In this document: positions 49,822-61,900 of the stretch, one piece after another | Numbering within the stretch: the first letter of the stretch is position 1 | Layout: each line of letters begins with the position of its first letter | Assembly: GCA_013397795.1 (NCBI GenBank) | Contig: VZTJ01004172.1 | Span: 221,882-285,881 of the forward strand | Reading direction: 5' to 3' | Source: Orthonyx spaldingii | Lineage: Eukaryota > Chordata > Aves > Passeriformes > Orthonychidae | DNA: 64,000 nucleotides | The notes under the pieces: model-generated | Told to the model about the DNA's origin: nothing | The model's input: only the letters and a program-made list of their open reading frames with translations | Databases searched by the model: none | Program-made: the position numbers and the translations under genes

Positions 49822-49870
49822 AGATCATAATGTTGTCTGCTCCCACGTTCTTGAGAAACCCATGCAAGTT

Positions 49871-49952
49871 CTAAAGCTGGTCGATCATGGCCATGAGTTT
49901 CCGAACCGCATTCACATCACTGGCTGCTCCGTCCAGCACCTGGCACAGGTAC
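49871..49952 (-). CDS. MSH6: MSH6 exon 10 (C-terminus, stop)
   Basis: 82 coding nt, the same length as the human last coding segment. Encodes YLCQVLDGAASDVNAVRKLM, then AMIDQL and TAG. This is the C-terminal helical segment that follows the ATPase and helps dimerisation with MSH2. Acceptor ctcag. Confidence 0.96.
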
Positions 49953-52900
49953 CTGAGGGAAATAACCACCTTCACTGACCAGGACACAGAGGGGCAGAGC
50001 CTAAGATTCCCATTCCTGCAACAGCTTTAGGAGATGTGGATGCAGGGCCTGGTGTAAAGGCTGCCAGCAGCGCCCCCCCAGGACGTCTCTGTGCAAGTTC
50101 ACACTGGCAGTGACCAAAGGCTTAAATTCATATATGCTCATCTTATCTGCCTCCCCACAGCACCTCCCTCCCCCCTTGTGGACATCTGATATTCACAGAA
50201 GTACTTGTAACTGCCCCTCTTGCTGTCACTGAGCAAAATCCACTGCCCAAACACTAAAATGGGTACCTATAAGCAATCTGCTACTTCATCACAGAAACCC
50301 AGGGCCTTACCGAAATACTCTCAGTGAGATGGTTGTTTTTTCAAACTCTTTGGCTTTTCTGTGCCCCTTCTGAATGACTTCCTCTGGAATATCTGCAAGT
50401 CTTGCTGCATTGAAGCCGTAGCTCTTTGGGCAGGCTCCTTCAATGAACTTGTACAGGAATGTAATTGTTTCCTGGCTGGGATCTTCACTCTCATTTTCAA
50501 CCATGCATGCCTGGGAAGAGCAAAGAGTTTGCAGTACTGACCTGCAGTCTAAGAAATGCATGGAACGTCACATCCTGTTCCCAAAACACCCGTGTCTCGG
50601 GGCAGAAGAGCACAGGAAAGCAGGAGAAATCCCACCAGGAAAGCCCCCCATACCTACCATGTGTCCCAGGCGCACGGCCCCGCTGTGGGAGTGGCTCTCC
50701 ACCAGGGAGTGGTAGTGGGTGGAGAACAGTGTCCGGCAGTGCCTGCGCTCCGCCAGCTCCTCCAGCACAGCGCTGGCGATGGCTGTCCCATCAAACGTGG
50801 CCGTGCCTCTGCCTGGGGACACAACGGGACAGCTCAGGAACACGGGAACACCAGGGGCACAGCAAACGTGCTGCTGTACAGACACAACACTCCCCCCTTG
50901 ATTGTTAATATGAAGAAACAGATGCTTTTCTAAAGACAAATGCAGCAATGCACTTGTAGTGTTTGTTTTTCCCCTCCCCGCTGTGTGCAAGACAAACAAA
51001 CAGCAGCGAGGGGCAAGAGCCATGAGCATCAGGGGGAAGTGACCTGAGTATTGGCCCCATAACAATCACACTCCCCTGCACTGCAGAAAAACGATGTTTC
51101 TGCTCTCCTGAGGTCTGGTGCAAGTAATTATGCAAAGGAAAAGCAGGAAACCACAGCTGGAAATGGGGTAATGATGACTGGGGGTGGGAGGTGGTGATGG
51201 GTTCCCAGGGCCCCCAAGAAGTGCTGGTGTTAGAGAGGCTGAGACCCCGACCAGTTAAACACCAACAGCATTAAGATGGAACTGCCTCTGTGTACTTGGC
51301 TGCCATTCAGACAGCCCAAGAACCTTGCAGCCACTCTTTAATCTCTCAGATTTAGTTTCCATCTATTACAGCATAGTCTAATTACCCAATTCATCCACAA
51401 GAACAAGGGAATGCTCTGTTGCGTGCTGGAGAATGCTGGAAGTCTCGCTCAATTCAACAAAGAAGGTACTTTCACCTTTAAAGAAAATGATAAAGGAAAA
51501 AAAAAGCCATGAAGTAGTCGAAGTTCTGAGAACCACAACTAATTTAATCTGCCCTAGAATCTTGGTTAAGATAAATTGAAAAGAGCAAACTGAAGATGAA
51601 CAAAAACATAACACTTTTTTCCCAGCGTGAAAATGGCAGGTTCCCATTTGCCAGAAAAAACAAGTTTTGGTTCCTTTAGAATACAGATATAGGCAAAAGC
51701 ACAGTTGAGTTTTAAGGCCAACATACCTGTTTACCCTTAATAACACCAGTCAAAAGTACCAGCTGGACTGAAAGAGGGGCACAAAGGATACAAAATGGGA
51801 AGAATTTTTGTCCCCTTCTTGCACTAAATGCACGGGACAGGCCTAAGGTGTGTGTGGCTTTCCAGTGAAAAAGAAAGCAGAAAATCAAAGACTGAGAGAC
51901 TGCAATTACTGGTTTGGTTGTCATGTCATGAGGGAACTATCTGGATAATAAAGGCTTTAGTTGTACACACTCCCCTCGAGTGAAGTATGACAAAAGCAAT
52001 ATTCTGCTGCTAAGGCTCAAGCATCTCATGGGAGTTTCAGCAACCCAGATAATACAAGGCCTGAAATTTACACCTGAAATAGGTTTTAGCAGATTACAAG
52101 CAGAAGTACACAATTATTCACACCCTTTCACATGATAAAGCCACACTTACAAAGTCAGGATTTACTAGTTCTTTGTGGGATTCACTACAAATAATCACAA
52201 GCAGCAGCAATTAATGCAATTTATTCCATTAAAGGCAAGTGTTTATTTCCTGTACTCATGCTGCACGAGCACTGCTTTGCTCTAACATATTTTTTAACAG
52301 GAATTATTAAGCAGTGTCCACCAGTCCCAATTTTCTGATTTATTTAAAGAAATTTCCAAGATTTAATATGTTTTTAACAATATTTAAGAATAACCATTTA
52401 TTCTCTTTAGAAAATAAAACCCTAAAATTGTATAGGCAATTTTTAAATTGCATTACTGAAATAATTAACTTCATAAAAGTCCTGCTGACATCCATTACAA
52501 AGTGGAACAACTTCTGCTGTGCTTTCCTATCCACACAGTGTGCAAGCAAATGCATCAAGAACAGATTTCAAAGCTTATTCTGTGCAGCGTTCACCCTCAC
52601 AATGTGAAATGTTAAATCAAAAGCATAGTTCTCAGTTAACTGAAAAAATAGTGAAAATGCTACATTTTGCTAGACCATCTCTCATGAAGGAAGGGCAGTT
52701 CTCATTGCTACCATAAGCACTTAAGTATTCTTCCACACTTTTGATTCCTTCTTGTACTGAAATTAAAAAAAATAGAAACTAGCTGGGCAAAGAAAGCCTT
52801 AATAATATTCTCTAGCTGTGAAGAAAAGCCTTGATTAGAGGAAGTGTAAATATTTTTTTTAATTAAGAACTCAGAATGATTAATTTCCAAATTCCTTCTG

Positions 52901-55900
52901 TGCAACAAGTTCAGTGGGCTTAACTCCTTTCATATTCACTGACCCACATTTTTCAGCAGAAAGATCACAGAAAATCTGTGCCCTCCTTAAATAAGCAGCG
53001 ATACTACTCATCTTACCATAACAATCATTTTATTTTTCTGGCCCAGTGGCACTTTGCCCACCACCACTGGCAGACATTCCCACTCCAGTTGTCGTGTCCT
53101 TTGTGTCCATCCTCCACTTGTGTCTTCCTTTGCAATAAAGGAACAAAATACTCCAAGAACTGTCAACTACTGTTCGCAAGAAGGTCATGTGCCTCTCCTC
53201 CTCGTCAGAAGAAATTCAAGATTACAAACATAAGGCATTCTGATTGAAACAAGGGATTTCTAGTCCTTGCAAGAAGGTACAAAAACAACTCCTGTGCAAC
53301 AGCTGCCCCAACATCACTGTGCTATTTCAGAACACTTAGAAAAAGATACCAGTGAGAGTAGAATGTAACCAATTCTACAAAAAAATATTCCTCAGACTTG
53401 CATCCGGCTGGGAGTTAGGCCTTTAATATTAAAATTCATTAGAAAGTGATCCCATGAGTCTGTCAAAAATAACAAAGGACACACACACGAAAGAAATTAA
53501 GCCTAAGTACAATCCTGTCTCCACTCTGAACAACAACAGAAAAGAGTGCCCAGCTTTCCCAGCAAAATACTGTCCCCTTTCCAACTTGGCACTCGAAGCA
53601 AGAGCAGAAACTTGTTGGCAGCAGCCCTTTGTGCAGCTGTGCCCACACTCACCGGCCATGATCCTGTCAGAGGCACCGAGGCGCGTGAACACGCGGTCAA
53701 TGGGCGTGAGCCTGCAGGCGTCGGCCGGCACGTAGCACCCCAGCTGGGCCATGACCACCAGCAGGCCAGCCTGCACAGCAAACAGGGACAGTCACATTCC
53801 CACTGCTGCCTGCAGCTTCAGCTCCCCACACACAGCAAGGGCACGAAGCTGTGTTTCCCCTAAAACAAGGGCTGCAGTACATAAAGCTTCCTGCTGCTTT
53901 AACAGTCCCAGGCTGCAGCAGCAGCATCTCTGGCAGGACTGAGCTACTCTGAAAGCCTTCAAAACACAAATTATCACAGCAAGCTGTGCTTATTGAGAAA
54001 CCTCCCTGCTGATCTCTAGTTTCATCTTGTTCAACCTGCAGAAGCATCTTTTACCAGATGATGCAAAGTCCTGGGTAAGTCACTTGAGAAAGATTAAAGG
54101 TACTTTATCACTTTTTCCCAACCTCCTCTCCGAGAAGAAATAAAACTTATCCCTCCCTAAAGTAGGAAATCTATCTGAACATGGGCATTTTCTACCTGCC
54201 TGTGCAGTTGCTGCACACCCTGAAGGCCACTCCTGGGACCTCCTGGGACACCCATGACAGCCAGGCCCTGTAATTCCCTTACACAAACCCCAGAGGGACC
54301 CTAGAACATGTGACAATCACCTGTCTCATGAGTGTAGATTTGCCACCCATATTGGGGCCAGTCACCAACACACAGGAGGCCTCACTGCTGCTGCCTTCAT
54401 CCTTTATGCCAATCACAATGTCATTGGGAATAAAATCATCCCCAAAGAAAGTTTTTGAGATGCACGGATGGCGGGAATTTCTCAGTTCCAGGAAGGGACG
54501 AGCATTATCCACAGGCAGCAGAATTACAGGTCGGCACAGGGGTCCATCACCACCTTGACTGTAGTGAGCAAGGGACATCAGGACATCTAGAAAAGTAAAG
54601 AGAAATTCCGGCAAGTCACACTTTCAAATTCCTTCATACACTGGAATTTATTTATTCATGGAACAGCAATTTTGTAGATACAATTTTCTATTTCATTCCC
54701 TTTTCCTCATAAGGGAAACACCCAAGAAGGACTCCAGTTAAAGGTGGGAGTATTCACACTGTCTTTCCTTATTCCTTACAGATTTCTATGGATGTCAGGT
54801 TAAAAATCCTCCCCTCTAGTTTTTTAGTTTAAAGTCTTTAAAATCCACATTATTTCACTTCAAAAGTACATGTATAAAATACTCTTTTCTTGCATAGTTT
54901 TTTCATTTAGAACAAGTAAGGAGGAAATCAGCTTTTGTGACAGTGAATTACTTTGTGAAGAATCATAATTCTGCTTTGAAGTTGCCAGACGGAAACTCTA
55001 TAAATACTAAAACTCTGTTGGTCCAGCAGAAAACAGCAGCACAAGTCCCCTCAGTTAGCTGAGCCCTAAGGTTATAAAAGCTGATCACCTACAAAATGAG
55101 ACTGTTCTATGATTTTAGAGGCTTTATGTACACACATGGCAGCTGAGCCTGGACACTGAATTCCTCTCTGCTGGGAACCAAATCAGCACTTGCCCTGGGC
55201 TGTGGTGTAGCTGATGTAACTGCTTCCCAGCTCTCCCAGCAAATCCACTCCCAGCCAACACTCCCTGCCCGCCTGTCCGCCCTTTTCTGCTCCAGTGGCA
55301 TTCAGAAAGTGCTTTCATTTTTCCCTGGAACAAAGACATCCCAGAGTGCCTCATCTTAGCTGAAAATCCACAGGACAGAAGTACGCCAGTCCTGAGAAGG
55401 GAATACAGGAGACTGTTCTACCCCAGAAATTGAAGGAAGTCTTCTACTAGACTACCTTTTCCAAGGCTTAACACTGAGTATTTTTTTATTTTTAAGGGCT
55501 GCTGAGAGAGCAGCCTGCTCAGATGGAAAGGAGCTTACCAGCAGGTTAGATTTTTATACCTCCATTAATAAGAAGCTACTAATCCATACACAAGACTCTG
55601 GAAGCAGTGAGACCCACCAGGCTACACTGAACTGGGAGAAACGCTCGGCTGCACACCTACAACCACACAACAGGAACGAAGAAGGAACTTGCAAACATCA
55701 AGGCACAGCAACTGTCCTGCCATTTAGTGACAGGAAGGAAACAGGAAATCACTGTTAATTATCAAAGCTGTTACCGCAATCAAGAGTTTTCAAACTACCC
55801 ATTAAGAGCTGGCAACAAGCTTACCCAGATCAGATTTCATCATCACAAGGGTGGTTTTACTGTGTGCCAGAAGCAGGCGAGGCTCTTACCCAGAACAGCA

Positions 55901-58900
55901 ATGCACTCCACGGCTGTGTGCCAGTCCTTGCTGTTCCTGTCGAAGTTGTAGAAGAGGCGCCTCATGCAGTCCTTGAGGGCGGCGTCGCGGCGCTCCTCGG
56001 CGTTCACCATGGCCGCCAGCATCTTCTCGATCTCCCTGGTCCAGTAGCGCTTGTAACCCTTCCTACTCGACCTCAGCTCATATTCCTCAGGCAGCTTACG
56101 GGATATGGCACTTTCTGGGATTTCCATCTGGTACCGGTTCTTGCCTGTCCCCCAGTACTGCACAGATTTGAACCCAAGCAGCTTGCGTTGCTTATCCAGG
56201 TACTGCCGAAGGTCTTCCTCGACAGCTTTGATATCCTGCAGTGCTTTGTCATAATCGGGGTCAAAACCTGCCTTTGGGGTAATCACTCCTGTCTTCCGAG
56301 CCTGGTTGTGATCAAAGGCAGTGTCCCACCTTGTGAGCTCTGCGCTCAGGTCTGGGAAGCGGCCGTGGGGATTTTTGGCTTTGCGGGTGACCAGCTGCTT
56401 CAGGACTCTGGATTTGAAGTCACTGGCAACCTCCTCCATGACATCAACGATTTCATTCATTACTTTAAACCCCTCCAGTGCAGATAGAAAGTCAGCAATT
56501 TTTTTTTTGCTGTATTTGAGTTCTTCATAGAAGATGGCCCTGCTGTCAGGATGGTTCTGGCTTTTGAGTGGTGACCCGATGCTGTGAATTTTGCTGAGCA
56601 GCCTTTCAAGGTCAGGCAGTTTCTTGAGCTGCTCACTGACTTCAGACGTTTTATCTGGCACTGCCAGGAGGTCCTCAACAGCATCCAAGCGATCGTTGAT
56701 GGATTTGGGATTACAAAGCGGAGCGCAGAGCCACTGTTTCAGGAGTCGCTTCCCAAATGGTGTACAACAAGAATCAATCCTTTCCAACAAAGTACCTTCT
56801 GTGGTTCCATTGGTTCCGTTCTGCAGGACTTCCAGGTTCATCAGGGTGACTCCATCCAGCACCATCCGCTGGCCAGTCCTGGCAAACAAACTCCTTGAGC
56901 TCATGATTTTTGCAGTGGCGATATCCACGGGGACATACTCCTCGAAGTTTGCCTGTGATAACAGCTCCTGGTCAATCAGACATTTTTTGAGATAGAAGAC
57001 ACATCCCCCAAGAGCTGACAAAGCTAATTCACTGTTTTCACCAGGAGTTAATCCCAGGGAGTCACTCTCTGAAGTCAGAGATTTGATAACAGAGGGCAGA
57101 GAACATCCATTTTCAGAGTCCTGTTTCTCCTTGAAATATCCTTCCTCAAGAAGGACTTTTAGTGTTTTAGACGCATTCCAGAACTGGGAACCCGAGGTCA
57201 GCCCTTCCTGAATGCAAGAAACAAGCGAGCCCTTAAGTATCTTCTGCGTGTCCACAGACAGGTTCCCCTTCTCAAACAGCACCTGCACAGGGGTGTAATG
57301 AGCCACCAAAGTCCTAAACCTGGAGCAGTGCCGGTCATCTGGGAACTGGCCAACGTGGAACTTCCCCACGGAGGTGTCCACAAAGCAGACCCCGTACTCG
57401 CGCATCCCGGCCGAGTCTTCCTTCTCCTTCACGCAGAGCAGGAACTTGCTGTGGTTCTCGGAGGGGTCGCAGTCCATGACGCTGTAGGTCTGGGTGCCCT
57501 TGGTGATGATCCTGCAGATCTCCCGGCGCACCACCCTGTCGGACCTGGAGGAGTGGCCCGTTGACTTGCAGCGTGCTTCCATCATTTCGGGCGTCTCCGT
57601 CTGTTCCACACGCGCCACCTTGTATCCCTTCTGCACCAGCACATCGGAGAACCGGCCAAACGCCGTTTCTGGGAATCCGGAGTGGGCCCAAGTGCCCTTC
57701 ATAAAGATCAGGCCCAGCTCGTTCACGCCAGTAACTGCATCCATGTGATATAGCTCATAGAACTTTCCAACCTTGTAGCAAATCACAGCATCAAAGTTTT
57801 GGCTTTTGAGCTGCCACCACCTGCGCACGCCCGGCGTGCACTTGTTGAGATAATCCTCAGGCACATAGAGAGTGCAGGGGTCGTAATCAGGGTCGCCCTG
57901 ATGCCTCCTGTGCGCGTCCTTCCTCTTCCCTTCCTGCAGCCAGTCAAGCTTCTCATGCTCCCACACTGAGAAGCCACCAGTGCCTCCACTGCCAGCATTT
58001 GCTTGAGATTCAAAGCTTTCAGGTGCTGCAAACCATGTTAGCTTAGACTTGGCTTCTGAAGACACTGTTGCTACTCTTTTGGGTGTTTCAGAACACTCAC
58101 TTCCCAAGCTACTCCTTTTAGCAGGCTTTTTCTCCTCTCTTCTCTTTCGTTTAGAAGGGACTTTCACGGGGCTCTCTGCAACACTCTCTGCCTCTGTCTC
58201 TGTGTCTGAAGAAGACTCATTTTCATCTACCCCACTGCTGGCTTCCTCACTGCTTGCTGCTTCTTTGGCATCAGGCTTGAACTCCACGTCAGAGCCATCG
58301 TGGTCACTGTCGGAATCCAACACTCTCCTTCTCTTGGCATTTACAGCTCTTTCCCTGCTCTTTACTCGCTTATTGCTTTTCACATCCTCCTCACTATTGT
58401 AGTCTTCACTGTTGCCTGATGCATTTTCACTCATCTCCTGGAAAAATAAATTATTTTATCTGTAGATAATTCTGCAACAAAGACACTGCTGCATAAAGAA
58501 GTGCAAAAATGTGCAATAACGCAGTAGCTATGATGCTTCAAGAAAGAGACAGGAGAGGCACAGCCAAATCCATTCACCTTAACAGAATTCAGGTTTTTTT
58601 TTGGATAACTAACTGCTACTGGCCAGTGGCATAATTACTCTTATTTGTGTTCTTTAGAGTCTCGTTCATTACTGTGCATATGTGATGCTTATGAACAAAA
58701 CATTTAAACTGCACAAAAGAGAATACAGCACGTGTAGGAGAAAGAAAAGGAAGTCCACTATTTGCCTTTTCAGACTCAAACTTTAATAACTCCAGTGAGT
58801 TCTGGAAAACCAGCATTGGAGGGACTGTAGTGAAAACAAAGTGCCACTGCACATAACACAGTGCCTGAAGTGGCACCTGTCCCTCAGGGTACTGTCACAC

Positions 58901-61900
58901 TGGAGACTGAGTAGATGAGGAGCCTGGGGAAACCACCATCCCACTGACAGTTTCCTCATACCATTCCCCTCCAAAGAAATCTATTCCAAGGCATATGGTG
59001 CTACTGAAATAATATTTGAACCAACACAATATGAATACAATACACTAAAACATCACTTTTTAGTTATTCCACCAACGGATTGGTGCTAACAGTGCAAAAA
59101 CTTGTTTTTTAGTGCTACTTCACAAGATGAGGCCAGGCTCCAAAAATTCAATTTAATGCCTTACATGAATACTCAGAAAGCTAGAAATTTATACATTATG
59201 ACACACTAAAACTTCAGATCAAACCTACGGCAACTTGGACTATGAATTGCAGATAAAGATAAAATGATGCACCAAAAAAAAGCATTTCTGAGTGAAAAAG
59301 CAGGTCACCAGGGAGTGATGAGTGAAGAGAGTCAGAAGTTTAGCAGATTCTGAGGCCAGTCCTTACCATAGAGAACACCAAAGAGACTTGTCTTTCCAAC
59401 TAGAAAAGATGACAGACCAGCATATGACCTGACAACACAGAAGCAGTACAAAAAAAGACATATGGATACACATGGATTAATGAGGAGATAAGCTGTGATT
59501 ACTGTACCAGAGAATTGCAGGATATTCCACGCTTAGTTCCAAGTCACAGCTTCTAAGTTCTTGCAATATTTCTGAAAATGACAGCAATTAAGAAACATTT
59601 TACCTCCATTTCTTCCTCTTCCTCCTCTGTGTCTGAAGGGTCATTGCATACCACCAGTTCAAGCCTCTTGGTTTTATCTTTACTCATGGCATCATCTGCC
59701 AGCACCATTGCTCTTTTAATTTCAGGCTTTGTGCTGTAAAACACACCTCCCTTCTTTGTCTCCCCATCTGATGAACCTGTAAAAAACACAGATTTGTTAG
59801 GAACTGAAGCTAGTCTAGCATTTAACCAGTGTTCATACTTCACTTTTAAATGTATTCAGACAACTAACTTTCATATCCAGATAACTGAACTTCTGTGCTG
59901 TTACCAGTCACTCCCATCACATCTGAAATACAGCATTTATCACTCATTCAGCCTGATAAACTACCCCTGGGGAGAGTGTGCACATTCACAGATGAAAAGC
60001 CTACCTACACGAACACTTGAAGAATTGCTTCTATTTCTGTAACTCATTCCCACGTGTGAGCACTCCCAAGCTGAGCTCTGAACACCCTCACACTCACTTT
60101 AGTTATGATGGAATTTAAGGCTGCACACTGGCAGTGCAGCAGACAGACCTGACTGGGACCACAGGGCTGTTTCAGCAATGACAGCTAAGTTCTACCATAG
60201 AGTTATCTTCACTCTCTAGGCAGAAGCCACCTGTGGCACAGAGCTCAAAGCTCTGCTGGCCTCCAAACTGTGGCAGTGAGTGCAGTCAGGCACCCAGCCC
60301 CAGCTTATTAGCCAGATTAGCTGATGGCCAATCAGGCTGGCCACTCACCCTGACACCGCAGGGCAGTGAACAAAGCCTGCTATTAATAACTGTCCCATTT
60401 CTCACCCTCCTGCACAGCCCCCGAGCACCACAGCTCCTCCTGCCTCCACCTGCACACAACACAAACCCAAAGCCAAGCCATCTGCAGACTGATTTCTAGG
60501 AAGGACAGGTCCTTTTACCCACTCTTGTGAATCCCATCATCCACCACTGCTGACTGAAGCTTCAGCTCTAAGCCAGTGGCAGACAAAAGGCAGCTGACTT
60601 GGAGGAGGCCAAACACACTGGAAACAATTCAAACAAAATTCTTAACTCACAATCATCCCTGAGTTTGCAGTAGTAAAGCACAGAGTTACAAGTAGCTGCT
60701 TCTGCAGTACAAAGGCAACACATTAACAATCCAGATCTCCCTTTTCGTTTTCCAAATGCAATGAAGCAGTCTAAAAATATTTTGCATTAATATTAAATGC
60801 AACTGAACAACGTCAGGAGAAAAATCTCATATAACTGAAATGCACACTCAAGGGTGCAACACCTGCATATTCACTTAAGCAGCTGCTGTGCACCTCCATT
60901 CATGCCCAGCTGTTACAGGTCTGCCCCTGTGCTGTCTATTTACTCAGGTACAAAAAATAACAACCTAAGAAACTTCTCCACTTTCTTACCCAAACACTCT
61001 TACTTTGTGTGCAAAGATGCTTTTTGTTTGAATTTTAAAGCAAACCAGGTATTTTAAATATTTTTACTCTGTTCTGTATTCAACAGTATTCCTGTGGATA
61101 CACCTGTGTATCTGTGCTCAAACTTCTTACTTTTTGGCAATTTTGTTTTGGTAAACAGATTAATTCCCCTTACCTGTACTTGCTTCTAAGTGCAACTGCA
61201 AGCTCTTAAAATACTTTGATTCCTTTTGAATACTTTCAGGAAAGACACATATAAACCACGGACTAATTCACTTGCCATAAATTATGCTAACACTCACAGC
61301 AATAATATTACCATTTTAATTTAAAACTATGGCTGAGGTGCAGTACACTGAAGTACAGAGGAGACAAAAACGCAGCTACATGATCACAAGATGGAATTCT
61401 GACTTGTAAAAAGGAAAAAACTGCTTAAATTCAATTGTTTCACTGACACAAGCAAATCCTACAGGGCATCAGAAATACTGAATTACACATGAAGTATCTG
61501 ACTAACAAGACAGTTTACAGTCAATGACTTAGTTTTCAGCAATAGTAAAACTACGAAAAAAGGGGGAAAACTGATTATGATTATTAATAAGATGAGATTT
61601 ATTATGCAAAATGTTAATTCTTGATTATATTTGATTTTCACTAGTTAGCCAAGTCATTTCTTCATTATGACAAACACCATCTCTGCTCTGTAACTACAAG
61701 CACTGCCCTCACCAACACTCAATTTTCAAGTTATTTATTTTATTTACAGAACTTCTGAATTGCTTAAAAGGAACACCACAGCAGAATTCATTTTATTTAC
61801 CCAGTATTCTGAGCCTACCCTTTAATTTCGGACAAACTGCAGTTCCTAAATAGCTGCTTAAAAACTGGGTTTGACATTCCTAATATTTTAAGGATTCCAG

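Larger units (their letters stand above)
48632..49835 (+). other. FBXO11: FBXO11 3' UTR (end approximate)
   Basis: AT-rich, non-coding sequence from the TGA to about 15-25 nt after the AATAAA at 49809-49814. Two ATTAAA hexamers (48675-48680 and 48734-48739) lie within 110 nt of the stop and could give a very short isoform. The exact cleavage site cannot be fixed from sequence alone. Confidence 0.75.
49795..49870 (-). other. MSH6: MSH6 3' UTR (very short; end approximate)
   Basis: From the base after the stop (TAG, complement of 49871-49873) to the expected cleavage zone past the AATAAA. Its end overlaps the expected end of the FBXO11 transcript by a few tens of bases. Confidence 0.7.

Noticed and set aside
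53429..54047. Overlapping open frames around MSH6 exon 6
   Set aside because: Only the 118 nt exon between 53653 and 53770 is coding; the extensions are intron read-through.
55864..56487. 207-codon open frame on the + strand within MSH6 exon 4
   Set aside because: It is antisense to well-conserved MSH6 coding sequence; open complementary frames are common in GC-rich exons and it has no family features.
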